Positions 47,886-56,963 of a DNA stretch of 64,000 nt are shown here, piece after piece (position 1 is the first letter of the stretch; every line of letters starts with the position of its first letter). This stretch comes from JBKHDT01 sp049974825 (GTDB lineage: Bacteria > Pseudomonadota > Gammaproteobacteria > Halothiobacillales > Halothiobacillaceae), in assembly GCA_049974825.1 (NCBI GenBank), contig JBNGDJ010000001.1:34646-98645 (forward strand). Direction: 5' to 3'. The translations under genes and the position numbers were made by a program. The notes under the pieces were generated by a model. The model did not search any database. It was not told where the DNA came from and worked only from the letters and a program-made list of their open reading frames with translations.

Positions 47886-49835
47886 ATGCGCCTGCCGGTC
47901 AATATCTTTCTCTGGACGCTCACGGCCACCCTGCTGCCGGTACTGGCGCTGGTCTGGGGGGTCACGGACTACAGTCAGCAGCGCTTCCAGGAAGAAGTCG
48001 ACCGCGAAGCCCACGACAACGTCTCGGCCATTGTGGTCGAGCTGGAAAACCGGCTGCGGTATGAACAAGAAGTGCTCGGCGGCATTGCACGGGCACCGGC
48101 CACGCAGTCGATGCTCCAGGCACTTGAAGCCTCAGCCCAGGGCTTCCGCCATCCGGAAATGACTTCGCTGCGCATCCGGCTCAATGCCTTTCTGGCCGAG
48201 CTGCAGCGAAGCATCCCTGGCCTGGGTTCTCTGCGCGTGATGGACTCGGGCGGCAATACCGTTGCCAAGACCACCCTTGGCCGGGTCTCGCCGCCGATAT
48301 TCGACAGCCTGGGGACCATCAGCTATGTCGAGGAGGAACTGGACGACCAGGCGCTGGTGGACCTGCTGGATGCCCTGCCCTCCGGCGAGGTCAGCTACCT
48401 TCTGCTGCCGCCCTCGCGCTGGGAGCTCAGCACCGGCCAGGTGCCCACCATGCACTATGCGGTGCTGCCCCTGGAGGATGGCGCCGAAAAGCGTGTCGGC
48501 TATGTTGTGCTGAACACCTTCGGGGAGTTTTTGGACCGCATCCTGATGATGACCCCGAAAACCCGCGGCGGCACCATGCTGATTGCCGAGCATGGCAGCC
48601 TGATCGACGAGCGCGAGGGACTGGTTCTCTACGACGACCTCGGCGGGCAGCAGTTTGCCGCGCCGCTGGCGCCGGGCAGCCGCCAGTACGCCCAGCAGAT
48701 TGACGACGGCCGCTTCTGGTCGGATGTGCGGCGCAACAGCAACGGGATCTATCCGACCGAGGACGGCAAGTACCGCATTTACTACCAGCTTTACCACCCT
48801 TATCCAAACAGCCTCACGGGCTGGGTGGTCGCCTTGCGCCTGCCGGCACAGACCGTCAGCGCCCCCTACACGGACATCCGCAACAGCCTGTACGTCTACG
48901 CACTGCTGGCGCTGCTGATCAGCCTGATGCTGGCGGGGCTGGGCGCGCGCTATTTTTCGCGTCCCATCGTGCGCCTGGGCGAGGCGCTGAAAGCCTATGC
49001 GGACGGGCGACGCGCCTTTCGCCTGCAGTCCCGGTCGCAAACCCATGAGCTGCGCGAGCTTGAACAGGCTTTCGATTACATGGCGCAGCGACTCGACGAG
49101 GAAGAGCGGCGCCGGCAGAGCGCGGAACGCCGGGCCCTGCAGCAGGCGAAACTGGCCAGCGTGGGGGAAATGGCCGCCGGGATCGGTCACGAGATCAACA
49201 ATCCGCTGAACAACGTGCTGTCGCTCACGCGCCTGATCGACCGCCAGCTGCCGGAAGACGCCGAAACCCTGCGCCAGGACGTGCAGGCGCTGCGTGAAGA
49301 AGCGCTCCGGGTTTCCCAGATCGTCCGGGGCGTGATGAACTTTGCCCGGCAACTGCCACCGGCCCACGAATCCATTCGGCTTGGCGACTGGCTGACGGCA
49401 GTGCTCGAAAGGCTGCACCCCGAGGCCATGGAAGCAGATGTCTGGCTTGAGGCCGAGCCCTTCGACCCGAACTGCAGCCTGGAAGCCGACTCCGGCCAGA
49501 TCGAGCAAGTGCTGACCAACCTGATTCGAAACGCGCTGCAGGCCACGCCGCCTGAAGGGCGGGTCACCGTCCGCGCGCACTGCAGCGAAACCACCTTCGA
49601 TTGCGTGATCATCGACGAGGGTGACGGAATCCCGGAGGAGAACCTCAGACGGATCTACGACCCATTCTTCACCACCAAGGATGTCAATGGCGGGACGGGG
49701 CTGGGCCTTTCGATCAGCCTGGGAATCGTTCACTATCACGGCGGAACGCTGGAGGTAATGAACCGGTCGGAAGGCGAAGGCACGGTGGCGAGGCTTTCCC
49801 TGCCGCGTCGCCGTTCGCCGCCGCGGTTCAACTGA
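47886..49835 (+). CDS. membrane sensor histidine kinase
   Basis: The 649-residue kinase has a membrane segment at about 5-27, a periplasmic sensor of about 310 residues, a second membrane segment (about 338-360, YALLALLISLMLAGLGARYF), a HAMP linker, a HisKA domain with His435 (GIGHEINNPLNN) and an ATPase domain (NLIRNALQAT, DEGDGIPEENL, GGTGLGLSIS). The HEINNPL type and C-terminal order are those of NtrB/DctB-like kinases that partner NtrC regulators. An NtrC-type regulator follows 78 bp downstream. The signal is unknown; proximity to soxYZ suggests a reduced sulfur compound. The ATG at 47886 is used; the longer frame is repeat DNA. Confidence 0.88.
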   Translation: MRLPVNIFLWTLTATLLPVLALVWGVTDYSQQRFQEEVDREAHDNVSAIVVELENRLRYEQEVLGGIARAPATQSMLQALEASAQGFRHPEMTSLRIRLNAFLAELQRSIPGLGSLRVMDSGGNTVAKTTLGRVSPPIFDSLGTISYVEEELDDQALVDLLDALPSGEVSYLLLPPSRWELSTGQVPTMHYAVLPLEDGAEKRVGYVVLNTFGEFLDRILMMTPKTRGGTMLIAEHGSLIDEREGLVLYDDLGGQQFAAPLAPGSRQYAQQIDDGRFWSDVRRNSNGIYPTEDGKYRIYYQLYHPYPNSLTGWVVALRLPAQTVSAPYTDIRNSLYVYALLALLISLMLAGLGARYFSRPIVRLGEALKAYADGRRAFRLQSRSQTHELRELEQAFDYMAQRLDEEERRRQSAERRALQQAKLASVGEMAAGIGHEINNPLNNVLSLTRLIDRQLPEDAETLRQDVQALREEALRVSQIVRGVMNFARQLPPAHESIRLGDWLTAVLERLHPEAMEADVWLEAEPFDPNCSLEADSGQIEQVLTNLIRNALQATPPEGRVTVRAHCSETTFDCVIIDEGDGIPEENLRRIYDPFFTTKDVNGGTGLGLSISLGIVHYHGGTLEVMNRSEGEGTVARLSLPRRRSPPRFN

Positions 49836-49837
49836 AG

Positions 49838-49870
49838 GAAACCCTGCACAAGACCATCCGTGACATGATG
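49838..49870. repeat. fragment of dispersed hairpin repeat
   Basis: AGGAAACCCTGCACAAGACCATCC...ATGATGCAGGG is a single decayed first hairpin of the family, lying in the short gap between kinase and regulator genes. Confidence 0.45.
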
Positions 49871-49913
49871 CAGGGACGCAAGCCTCCTTCTACTTCCCCC
49901 TCAGGATGCAGGC

Positions 49914-51290
49914 ATGACCGAACAACACTCAGCCAGTATCGTCTTTGTGGACGACGAACCCCGCGCCGGGGATCTGTTCGCCCGATTCGCCCGGTCCGAA
50001 GGCCTGACCGTCCACAGTTTTCGCAATCCGCTTCAGGCCTTGGAGCACATCGATGCGCAGGGTGCCGACCTGGTTATCTCGGACCTGAAAATGCCCGACA
50101 TGACTGGCCTGGAACTACTGCGCAACGTCAAGGCCCGGCAGCCCGAACTGCCCTTCGTGATGATTACGGGCTATTCGACGCTGGACGATGCCATCGAGGC
50201 CCTGCGCCTGGGCGCTGCGGATTTCATCAAGAAGCCCTACGAGCCGGAGGACCTGATCCGGCTTGCCGGCGAGATTCTCGATCGTGCCGACGACGCCACG
50301 GCCAGCGATGCACCACCGCCAGACGGGCCGGGCCAGGCCATTCTCGGTGAGTCACCGGCGATCGGCATGGTCTACCGGATCATTGACAAGATCGCGGACG
50401 TGCGGATCAACGTCATGATCGAGGGCGAGTCCGGCAGCGGCAAGGAGCTGGCGGCAAAAGCCGTGCACGAGCGCTCGCAGTTCGCGGATACGCCATTCAT
50501 TGTGATCGACTGCGGGGCCCTGACCGACACCCTGCTCGAATCGGAACTGTTCGGACACGAAAAGGGCGCGTTCACCGGCGCGGCGACCACCAAGCCCGGC
50601 CTGCTTGAGGTGGCCAGTGGCGGCACGGTGTTTCTCGACGAGATCGGGAATATCTCGGACAACATGCAGGTCAAGCTGCTGCGCGTCATCCAGGAGCAGC
50701 AGGTCACGCGGGTCGGCGGGGTCAAGCCGATTGACATCGACGTGCGCTTTATCGTCGCCAGCAACCGGGCGCTTGCCAAGATGGTCGAGGCCGGCGAGTT
50801 CCGCCACGATCTTTACCACCGGCTGAATGTGGTCCGCATCCGGATGCCGCCGCTGCGCGAACGCCGGGAGGACATCCCCGCTCTGGCCCGGCATTTTCTG
50901 AACAGCTTTGCCCGGCGCTATCACCGGGATGTCCACGATTTCGACGAAGAGGCCATGCGACGGCTGGTGCACTACGCCTGGCCGGGCAATGTGCGTGAGC
51001 TCAAGAACCTGGTCGAGCGCCTGGTGGCCCTTGCAGACGGCCCCCTGCTCAACCTGGAAGCCTCGCCGGACGGCATGCAGGACGCCATGCCCGGTGCGGC
51101 CATGACCGCCGCCCCCGACAGCGACCTGCCGCTGGACCATGACCTGCCAACCCTTGAGGTACTCGAACGCCGCTACATCGAGAAGGTGCTGGCGCTTCAG
51201 GAAGGCAACCGCGAGCGCACCGCCCGCACGCTGGGCATCAACAAGTCCACGCTCTGGCGCAAGCTGCAAAGCTGGGAGCAGGAGCGGTAG
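49914..51290 (+). CDS. NtrC-family sigma-54-dependent response regulator
   Basis: The 458-residue regulator has a receiver domain with phospho-acceptor Asp57 (LVISDLKMP), an AAA+ domain with Walker A GESGSGKE (171-178), the sigma-54 contact loop GAFTGA (218-223), Walker B GGTVFLDE (236-243), and a C-terminal Fis-type helix-turn-helix ([24 protein letters not shown]). It should be phosphorylated by the kinase encoded just upstream and open sigma-54 promoters. A -24/-12 promoter and a candidate enhancer palindrome lie in the next 130 bp, in front of soxYZ. I infer that the pair controls soxYZ. Confidence 0.93.
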   Translation: MTEQHSASIVFVDDEPRAGDLFARFARSEGLTVHSFRNPLQALEHIDAQGADLVISDLKMPDMTGLELLRNVKARQPELPFVMITGYSTLDDAIEALRLGAADFIKKPYEPEDLIRLAGEILDRADDATASDAPPPDGPGQAILGESPAIGMVYRIIDKIADVRINVMIEGESGSGKELAAKAVHERSQFADTPFIVIDCGALTDTLLESELFGHEKGAFTGAATTKPGLLEVASGGTVFLDEIGNISDNMQVKLLRVIQEQQVTRVGGVKPIDIDVRFIVASNRALAKMVEAGEFRHDLYHRLNVVRIRMPPLRERREDIPALARHFLNSFARRYHRDVHDFDEEAMRRLVHYAWPGNVRELKNLVERLVALADGPLLNLEASPDGMQDAMPGAAMTAAPDSDLPLDHDLPTLEVLERRYIEKVLALQEGNRERTARTLGINKSTLWRKLQSWEQER

Positions 51291-51330
51291 ATCAATCCGC
51301 TCCAGCAAATCGCAACCCCCTCCGCATCAA

Positions 51331-51345
51331 GTTGCAAACTGCAAC
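51331..51345. promoter_or_regulatory. candidate enhancer palindrome GTTGCA-AAC-TGCAAC
   Basis: A perfect inverted repeat with 6-bp arms and a 3-bp spacer lies 56 bp before the -24 element of the soxY promoter. A further TGCAATTG half-site follows, and CGCAACCCC occurs at 51311 and 51368. This is the usual place for binding of an NtrC-type activator. Binding by the adjacent regulator is inference. Confidence 0.5.
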
Positions 51346-51400
51346 CTGCAATTGACACCGCGATTCGCGCAACCCCTTGTTTTTCATAAGTAGTGCAGTT

Positions 51401-51417
51401 TGGCACGGGCCATGCAT
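51401..51417 (+). promoter_or_regulatory. sigma-54 (-24/-12) promoter of soxYZ
   Basis: TGGCAC-N5-ATGCAT at 51401-51417 matches the sigma-54 consensus TGGCAC-N5-TTGCA, with the invariant GG (51402-51403) and GC (51414-51415) at the right distance. It lies about 45 nt before the soxY ATG and directly after an NtrC-type activator gene carrying GAFTGA. Confidence 0.75.
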
Positions 51418-51461
51418 CCATGTATGGCCGTGGTGTTCCACTGATAACAGGAGTAAGACCC

Positions 51462-51929
51462 ATGCAAACCAACCGTCGTGTATTTCTGAAAGGCAGCCTG
51501 GCTGCCAGCGCAGTCGGCGTTGCCGTCGGTGCAGGCCTTCTGACCCCGCGCGCCGTACTGGCCGAGTGGCCGGAAGCGGCTTTCAAGGCCAAGTCCATGG
51601 ACGCAGCCCTGTCTGAAGCGCTGGGCGCCAGCGATGCAGCCGACTCTGCCGACGTGACCCTGCGCGCGCCGGACATCGCCGAGAACGGCGCGGTCGTGCC
51701 GATCACTGTCGAAACCGGCATGGGCGACGTCGAAGAAATCGCCATTCTGGTCGAAAAGAACGAGCAGCCGCTGGTCACTACCTTCAACCTGGCCTCCGCT
51801 TCTCCGTTCCTGTCCACCCGTATCCGTATGGGTGAGACCTCCAACGTGTTCGGCGTTGTGAAGTCCGGTGGCAAGCTGTACAAGGCCCACAAAGAAGTCA
51901 AGGTCACCATCGGTGGTTGCGGCGGCTGA
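51462..51929 (+). CDS. soxY: thiosulfate oxidation carrier protein SoxY
   Basis: The 155-residue protein has a twin-arginine signal (NRRVFLKGSLAAS) for folded export and ends in GGCGG, the swinging-arm motif whose cysteine carries sulfur intermediates in the Sox pathway. It works in the periplasm as a dimer with SoxZ. The ATG at 51462 has AGGAG 10 nt upstream. It is the first gene after the sigma-54 promoter. No soxA, soxX, soxB or soxCD is in the window, so this is an isolated soxYZ pair, as seen in bacteria with a partial Sox system. Confidence 0.96.
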   Translation: MQTNRRVFLKGSLAASAVGVAVGAGLLTPRAVLAEWPEAAFKAKSMDAALSEALGASDAADSADVTLRAPDIAENGAVVPITVETGMGDVEEIAILVEKNEQPLVTTFNLASASPFLSTRIRMGETSNVFGVVKSGGKLYKAHKEVKVTIGGCGG

Positions 51930-51989
51930 TCCGCTCCTCAACCGAAAACTGACTTTGAAGACGAAATTCCTTAAGTGAGGTACTGAATA

Positions 51990-52295
51990 ATGTCTACCAT
52001 CAGAATGCGTATTGGCGCCGCCGGCGATGTACTGGACGTGAAGGCTCTGCTCCGTCACGAAATGGAAACCGGTCAGCGCGTTGACAAGGCAACCGGCGAA
52101 AAGGTACCGGCCAAGTTCATTCAGGACATCAGCGTGTCCGTGAACGGCACCCCGGCTGCCGTCGGCAACTTCTCTGCCGCCATCTCCCGCAACCCGTACC
52201 TGAACGTCAAGGTTCCGGGCAAGAAGGGCGACACCGTTGCCATCACCTGGAAGGACAACACCGGCGAGACCGACACCGCCGAGCAGACTGCCTGA
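51990..52295 (+). CDS. soxZ: thiosulfate oxidation carrier protein SoxZ
   Basis: The 101-residue protein is the immunoglobulin-like partner of SoxY: IRMRIGAAGDVLDVKALLRHEMETGQR and SAAISRNPYLNVKVPGKKGDTVAITWKDN. It lacks a signal peptide and is exported with SoxY by the twin-arginine route. It follows soxY by 60 bp with a purine-rich AAGTGAGG upstream, and a strong terminator ends the operon 55 bp later. Confidence 0.96.
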   Translation: MSTIRMRIGAAGDVLDVKALLRHEMETGQRVDKATGEKVPAKFIQDISVSVNGTPAAVGNFSAAISRNPYLNVKVPGKKGDTVAITWKDNTGETDTAEQTA

Positions 52296-52349
52296 TCAGG
52301 CGCTGCCGTGTCCTGCGGGCAGCGAGACTGCCCGCCCGAGACGAAAAAC

Positions 52350-52376
52350 CCGCAGCCTTTGCTGCGGTTTTTTTTT
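52350..52376 (+). terminator. rho-independent terminator after soxZ
   Basis: CCGCAGC-CTTT-GCTGCGG (52350-52367) is followed by nine T residues. It is the only textbook intrinsic terminator I found in the window, and implies heavy transcription of soxYZ. Confidence 0.92.
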
Positions 52377-52381
52377 CGTTA

Positions 52382-52527
52382 CGGAAGCGCTGCACAAATC
52401 CATCCATGGATTTATGCAGACACGCCCGGGCCAATACATGCTCGGCCCGGGCTCCGCAATTCAATGGTTTGCGCCATTGTGCGGCAAGACATCCGAGACC
52501 GGCACGAGAAGGTCTGCACCTCGAAAG
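52382..52527 (+). repeat. dispersed hairpin repeat after soxZ
   Basis: The copy begins 6 bp after the terminator T-run: ACAAATCCATCCATGGATTTATGCA, CCCGGGCC-N-GGCCCGGG (52425-52450), CAATGGTTTGCGCCATTG, a decayed GGCAAGACATCC, and an AGAAGGTCTGCACC remnant of the last hairpin. It ends 19 bp before the dtd stop codon. Confidence 0.85.
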
Positions 52528-52545
52528 GTTTTGCGCGGTGCCCTG

Positions 52546-52998
52546 TCAGCCCTCGGCGGGCGGTACCTGCAGCCAGAAGGTCACCGGCCCATCGTTCGTC
52601 AGGGACACCTGCATGTCGGCCCCGAAACGACCAGTCGCCACGGGATCGTGCTGCGCCCCGGCGCGCGCAACCAGCCACTCAAACAACCGTTCACCGTCCT
52701 TCGGATCAGCCGCAGGCGTAAAGCTCGGCCGGTTTCCGCGCCGTGTATCCGCCGCCAGCGTGAACTGCGGGACCAGCAGCAGTCCGCCGGCCACCTGAAC
52801 AAGATTTCGGTTCATCCGGCCTTCCTCGTCCGGGAATACCCGGTAGGCCAGCAGCCGCTCAAGCAGGCGCTCGGCCTGTGCAGGGCCATCGCCGCGCTGG
52901 ACGCCCACCAGCACCAGCAAACCGGGACCGATCCGCCCCACGCAGGCCCCCGCCACCCTCACCTCGGCCGAAGAAACGCGCTGCAGCAGGCCGATCAC
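52546..52998 (-). CDS. dtd: D-aminoacyl-tRNA deacylase
   Basis: The 150-residue enzyme removes D-amino acids (and glycine mischarged on tRNA-Ala) from tRNA. The active-site motifs are PQFTLAAD (usual SQFTL) and [11 protein letters not shown] (usual NxGPVT). The first residue of the first motif is Pro, not Ser. The start is a GTG at 52998, overlapping the stop of pip as GTGA. Confidence 0.93.
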   Translation of the reverse strand: MIGLLQRVSSAEVRVAGACVGRIGPGLLVLVGVQRGDGPAQAERLLERLLAYRVFPDEEGRMNRNLVQVAGGLLLVPQFTLAADTRRGNRPSFTPAADPKDGERLFEWLVARAGAQHDPVATGRFGADMQVSLTNDGPVTFWLQVPPAEG

Positions 52999-53957
52999 GG
53001 GGCCTGCTCCGCCAGTCGATCCGCCATCTGGTCAGTGGCATCGACCAGAGCATCGACAATGCCCGGCTCGAAGGCCGAGTGGCCGGCATCATCGATCACC
53101 CGCAGGGTCGCTTCCGGCCAGCGATCGGCAAGAAGGATCGCCTGCTCGACCGGGCAGACCACGTCGTAGCGACCGTGAACCAGGATGGCCGGCAGATGGC
53201 GAATCCGATCAACCTGCGCCAGCAGTTGGTCCGGCTCCAGAAACGCCCGGTTGGCAAAGTAGTGACATTCAATGCGCGCGATGGAAAGGGCGTGATGCGG
53301 ATCGGCGAAGTAGTTGACGGTATCCGGGTCCGGCCGCAGCGTGGCGGTGCGTCCCTCCCAGGTCGACCAGGCCTTGGCCGCCGCCATCCGGGCCAGCTCG
53401 TCGGCTCCGGTCAGACGCCGATGGTAGGCTTTCAGCAGGTCATCGCGCTCGGATTCGGGAATCGGGGCGAGAAAATCCTGCCAGTACTCGGGAAACAGTC
53501 GACAGGCGCCATCCTGGTAGAACCAGCGGATATCCCGCGGCCGGCAAAGAAAGATGCCCCTGAGCACCAGGCCCAGGACCCGATCCGGATGCGCCTGCGC
53601 ATAGGCCAGCGCCAGCGTTGAACCCCAGGAGCCTCCGAAAAGCAGCCAGCGCTCGATACCCAGCCGCTCCCGGATGGTTTCCAGGTCCGCAATCAGCGCC
53701 TGCGTATGATTTGACTCCAGACTGGCATGGGGCGTGGACCGCCCCGCACCCCGCTGGTCAGGCAGAATGATCCGGTAGCGCGCCGGATCGAAAAATCGCC
53801 GGTGGGCCGGGGTCGTCCCCGCCCCCGGCCCGCCATGGAGAAACACCACCGGCAGGCCGTGCATGTTGCCGCACTCCTCCACGTGCAACACATGGGGCAC
53901 CTCGACCGCAAAGCTGTGCATGACATTCGGCTGGATCGGCGGGTACAGGACGTTCAT
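52995..53957 (-). CDS. pip: proline iminopeptidase
   Basis: The 320-residue alpha/beta hydrolase has [10 protein letters not shown] (oxyanion region), the nucleophile Ser110 in [14 protein letters not shown], and a C-terminal catalytic His in [10 protein letters not shown]. It releases N-terminal proline from peptides in the cytoplasm. The ATG at 53957 is preceded by CGGAGCG; a longer frame to 53987 is less likely. It is cotranscribed with dtd. Confidence 0.93.
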   Translation of the reverse strand: MNVLYPPIQPNVMHSFAVEVPHVLHVEECGNMHGLPVVFLHGGPGAGTTPAHRRFFDPARYRIILPDQRGAGRSTPHASLESNHTQALIADLETIRERLGIERWLLFGGSWGSTLALAYAQAHPDRVLGLVLRGIFLCRPRDIRWFYQDGACRLFPEYWQDFLAPIPESERDDLLKAYHRRLTGADELARMAAAKAWSTWEGRTATLRPDPDTVNYFADPHHALSIARIECHYFANRAFLEPDQLLAQVDRIRHLPAILVHGRYDVVCPVEQAILLADRWPEATLRVIDDAGHSAFEPGIVDALVDATDQMADRLAEQAP

Positions 53958-54197
53958 GAATCGCTCCGTCTGGCGTGGGTGGCCCAAGTTTCCGAAAACT
54001 ATCAGGCTCGACGCGCGCGGGAAAGGCCGGGCAGCCTCCCATCATCGCTCGGAGCAGGGAACAGGCCGAGCGGCCCTGTCCCTCCCGGCCAGCCATCGCG
54101 TAAAATGCCCTGATTGCCAAAACGCGGCAATCGGTCATGCCGAGGCCTCGTCCCGCCTGCCGAAACCCGTCCCGCTGAAGGAGGATTCCCGCGCTCC

Positions 54198-54962
54198 ATG
54201 TCCCGATTCGTCACCCCGCCCCGCTCAATCCAGCGCACCGTGGGCCGCACCCTGGTGCAGTACCGGATGACCCAGCCGGGCGACCGGGTGCTGCTCGGGC
54301 TGTCCGGCGGCAAGGATTCGCTCTCCCTGCTGCACGTGTTGGCGCATTTTCAGCGACGCGCACCCATCAAGTTCGAACTGGCCGCCTGCACGATCGACCC
54401 GCAGAGTGACGGCTATGACCCCGTCGCCCTTCGTGATTATGTCGAAGGGCTTGGCATTCCCTATTTCGTCGAGTCCGAGCCGATCGTCGACCTCGCCGGC
54501 GAACACATGCGGGGCGATTCCTACTGCGCCTTTTGCGCCCGCATGAAGCGCGGGTTGCTGTACAAGGTCGCCCGCCGCGAGGGCTACAACGTCCTGGCCC
54601 TGGCCCAGCACCTGGACGACCTGGCCGAGAGCTTCCTGATGAGCGCCTTCCACGGTGGCAAGCTCAACACCATGAAAGCGCACTACCTCAACGATGCCGG
54701 CGACATTCGCATTATTCGCCCGCTGGTTCGGGTGCGCGAGCGGCAGCTGCGTGACTTTGCCCGGGAAGCCGAACTGCCGGTCATCCCAGAAAACTGCCCG
54801 GCCTGCTTCGACATGCCCACGCAGCGCTTTCACTACAAGCAACTGCTCGCCGAGCAGGAAAAGCAGAACCCGCAGCTGTTCCGGTCCCTGCTGACGGCCA
54901 TTACCCCCCTGATGGAAGACGGGCTCGACCGAGCCGTGGCTTCCGGCACGAGCGTATCGTGA
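54198..54962 (+). CDS. ttcA: tRNA 2-thiocytidine biosynthesis protein TtcA
   Basis: The 254-residue PP-loop ATPase has the nucleotide-binding SGGKDS (36-41), the C-x2-C pair CAFC (110-113) and a second pair CPAC (200-203). TtcA uses an iron-sulfur cluster to thiolate cytidine 32 in tRNA. The protein is shorter than E. coli TtcA (311), so it may be a TtcA-family relative. The ATG at 54198 gives MSRFVTPPRS. A GGAGGA site lies some 15 nt upstream. It overlaps the acyltransferase gene by 4 bp. Confidence 0.88.
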   Translation: MSRFVTPPRSIQRTVGRTLVQYRMTQPGDRVLLGLSGGKDSLSLLHVLAHFQRRAPIKFELAACTIDPQSDGYDPVALRDYVEGLGIPYFVESEPIVDLAGEHMRGDSYCAFCARMKRGLLYKVARREGYNVLALAQHLDDLAESFLMSAFHGGKLNTMKAHYLNDAGDIRIIRPLVRVRERQLRDFAREAELPVIPENCPACFDMPTQRFHYKQLLAEQEKQNPQLFRSLLTAITPLMEDGLDRAVASGTSVS

Positions 54963-55891
54963 AAGGTCGCTGGCGCCGGGCTGCCCTGCTGGGCATGGTC
55001 CGCCTGTTCGCCGCGCTGCCCATGGCGGCCAGTCAGCGCCTTGGTGGCCTGATCGGGTGGATGGCCTGGCGTACCGGGCGACGCGTCACCCGAACCAGTC
55101 GGCAAAACATCGCCCGCTGTCTGCCGGAACTGACTCCGAAGGCGCGAGAAGCCCTGGTCCGCGAGAGCCTGATCCAGACCGGCAAGACCCTGACCGAGAC
55201 CGGCCCACTGTGGCGCTGGCCCATGGACCGGCTACAACCGCTGATTCGGGAAGTGGTCGGACGGGAACATCTCGACCAGGCGATGGCCAGGGGCCGCGGC
55301 GCCATCCTGCTCGGCCCTCACATTGGCGCCTGGGAGTTGGGCGGGCTTTACAGCGCCCTGCTCTACCCGACCACCATTCTTTATCGGCCACCCAGGCAGC
55401 CGGAACTGGAAGAAGCGGTTCGCAAGGCCCGGGCCCGCTTTGGCGCCAATCTGGTTCCGGCCGGGCACCGCGGCGTCCGCGCCTTGCTTGCCGCCCTCAA
55501 GCGCGGGGAACTGGTCGCCATTCTGCCCGATCAGGAACCGCGCTTCGGTCAGGGCGTGTTTGCGCCCTTCTTCGGGCAGCCGGCCTATACGCTCTCACTG
55601 GTCGCCAGCCTGCTGCGCCGCACGGGCGCGGTGGCCGTGATGGGCTATGTCGAAAGGCTTCCGGCCGGGGCAGGCTACCGGCTGCACTACCTGCCCGCCC
55701 CAGAAGCCCTGGATGACCCGGACCCGGTCACCGCCGCCACGGCCCTGAACCGGGGCGTGGAGCAGTGCGTCCGGGCCCTGCCCGAACAGTACCAGTGGAG
55801 CTACCGACGATTCCGGCGCGCCGAGCGGGAAGGGCTTTTGTGCGGACCGGAAAACATGAACCAGGAAACAGCCGCCCCGGTCAGGCATTGA
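54959..55891 (+). CDS. lpxL: lipid A lauroyl/myristoyl acyltransferase
   Basis: The 310-residue inner-membrane enzyme belongs to the LpxL/LpxM (HtrB) family that adds secondary acyl chains to lipid A. The catalytic H-x4-E is His121 and Glu126 (PHIGAWE). Further family features are an N-terminal hydrophobic region, the RQNIARCLPEL segment, ILPDQEPRFGQGVFAPFFG and YQWSYRRFR. Whether it is LpxL or LpxM cannot be told. It starts at a GTG overlapping the ttcA stop (GTGA). Confidence 0.88.
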   Translation: MKGRWRRAALLGMVRLFAALPMAASQRLGGLIGWMAWRTGRRVTRTSRQNIARCLPELTPKAREALVRESLIQTGKTLTETGPLWRWPMDRLQPLIREVVGREHLDQAMARGRGAILLGPHIGAWELGGLYSALLYPTTILYRPPRQPELEEAVRKARARFGANLVPAGHRGVRALLAALKRGELVAILPDQEPRFGQGVFAPFFGQPAYTLSLVASLLRRTGAVAVMGYVERLPAGAGYRLHYLPAPEALDDPDPVTAATALNRGVEQCVRALPEQYQWSYRRFRRAEREGLLCGPENMNQETAAPVRH

Positions 55892-55905
55892 TGGTCAGGA
55901 CGGCA

Positions 55906-55920
55906 GCCGGATTATCCGGC
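55906..55920. terminator. weak bidirectional hairpin between lpxL and cupin gene
   Basis: GCCGGA-TTA-TCCGGC is a perfect 6-bp stem between convergent genes. No T-run follows on either strand, so a terminator role is only possible. Confidence 0.3.
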
Positions 55921-55965
55921 CGATCCCGCTTCGAGATCCCGTCGCGGAGTACGCACCGTACCGAA

Positions 55966-56346
55966 TCAGGACGAGTCCACCCCGCTGACCTGGGGATTCG
56001 TAGCCTCCCAATGGACCGCCAGCCAGACGGTTTGCCTGTCGGGGGCGGTCCATTCCACCCGATGACGACAGTGCGCGGGCAGGTCCACCCAGTCACCGGG
56101 ACCCAGCTCGACGGTGCGCGCCGGCCGCTCGAAGCGCAGTCGTGCCGACCCTTGGACCAGCAGAACCCACTCGTGCTGCGGCTGGTCGTACCACTGCCCC
56201 TCGGGCGTGGCCTGGCCGCGAGAGACAATCCGCTCAATATTGAACCCCGGCGCGGAGCGGATTGTCTCGAACACCTCGTCCGGGGCTTCATCCGGCAGAT
56301 GGCGTAACAAATTTCCCCATTTCGGGGATGTCTCAAGAGCGTTCAC
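55966..56346 (-). CDS. small cupin-fold protein
   Basis: The 126-residue protein is a single cupin barrel: QPQHEWVLLVQGSARLRFE and LGPGDWVDLPAHCRHRVEWT. Metal-ligand-like His residues are in EW-flanking QHE and in HCRHR. The function is unknown. I choose the GTG at 56346 because GGAGGTG stands at ideal distance upstream; a longer frame starts at the ATG at 56382. A double hairpin repeat lies 119 bp upstream, oriented with its last hairpin toward this gene. Confidence 0.8.
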   Translation of the reverse strand: MNALETSPKWGNLLRHLPDEAPDEVFETIRSAPGFNIERIVSRGQATPEGQWYDQPQHEWVLLVQGSARLRFERPARTVELGPGDWVDLPAHCRHRVEWTAPDRQTVWLAVHWEATNPQVSGVDSS

Positions 56347-56464
56347 GAAGCACCTCCAGCGAGCCTGCCATGACGTTTCCATTTTTTTGGGGAACCTCGA
56401 AAAACCCCGTCCATGAGTTTTTCGAGGCGCCCTTTCTCCGGGTCGCATTGTTCATGATGCCTCA

Positions 56465-56859
56465 GGGATCTCTGCACGAATGCTTCAGATTCCCGCGCAG
56501 GGCATGGATGCCCTGCTGCACAATGGCGTAAGCCATTGAATTGCGGAGCCCGGGCCGAGCATGTATCGGCCCGGGCGTGTCTGAACGCGGGCTCCGCCAG
56601 CTGACGCGTTTAGCTGGCGTTAGCCCACGAAGCCATGGATGGCTTCGTGCAGAGTTTCCTCAGGGAATCTCTGCACGAATGCTTCAGATTCCCGATTGGG
56701 GCATGGATGCCCCAACGCTCAATGGCGCAAGCCATTGAATTGCGGAGCCCGGGCCGAGCATGTATCGGCCCGGGCGTCTCTGAACGCGGGCTCCGCCAGC
56801 TGGCGCGTTAAGCTGGCGCAAGCCCGCAAGTCCATGGATGGAGTTGTGCAGAGTTTCCC
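56465..56859 (-). repeat. dispersed hairpin repeat, two tandem copies
   Basis: Two copies with a period of about 198 bp (GGGATCTCTGCACGAATG at 56465, GGGAATCTCTGCACGAATG at 56663). Each has the order: GGG(A)ATCTCTGCA hairpin with CTTCAGATTCCC, GCAGGGCATGGATGCCCTGC or TTGGGGCATGGATGCCCCAA, CAATGGC...GCCATTG, CCCGGGCCGA-N7-TCGGCCCGGG, a GCGGGCTCCGCCAGCTGACGCGTTTAGC block, and GAAGCCATGGATGGCTTC or GTCCATGGATGGAG. The two copies differ in the second stem in a compensated way. Confidence 0.92.
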
Positions 56860-56963
56860 TCACAGGGGGGCTGTCGCCGACCCATGACTTGAGCTCCTGC
56901 CCCGTCCGCCCTTCGATTGACCCCGCCCGCTGTCCCCGGCACCCTGCATTCGAGAACCGCCGC

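Noticed and set aside
56465..56859. CRISPR array, because of tandem repeated units
   Set aside because: The repeated units are long, internally palindromic and different in length; there are no uniform 20-45 bp repeats with unique spacers, and no cas genes.
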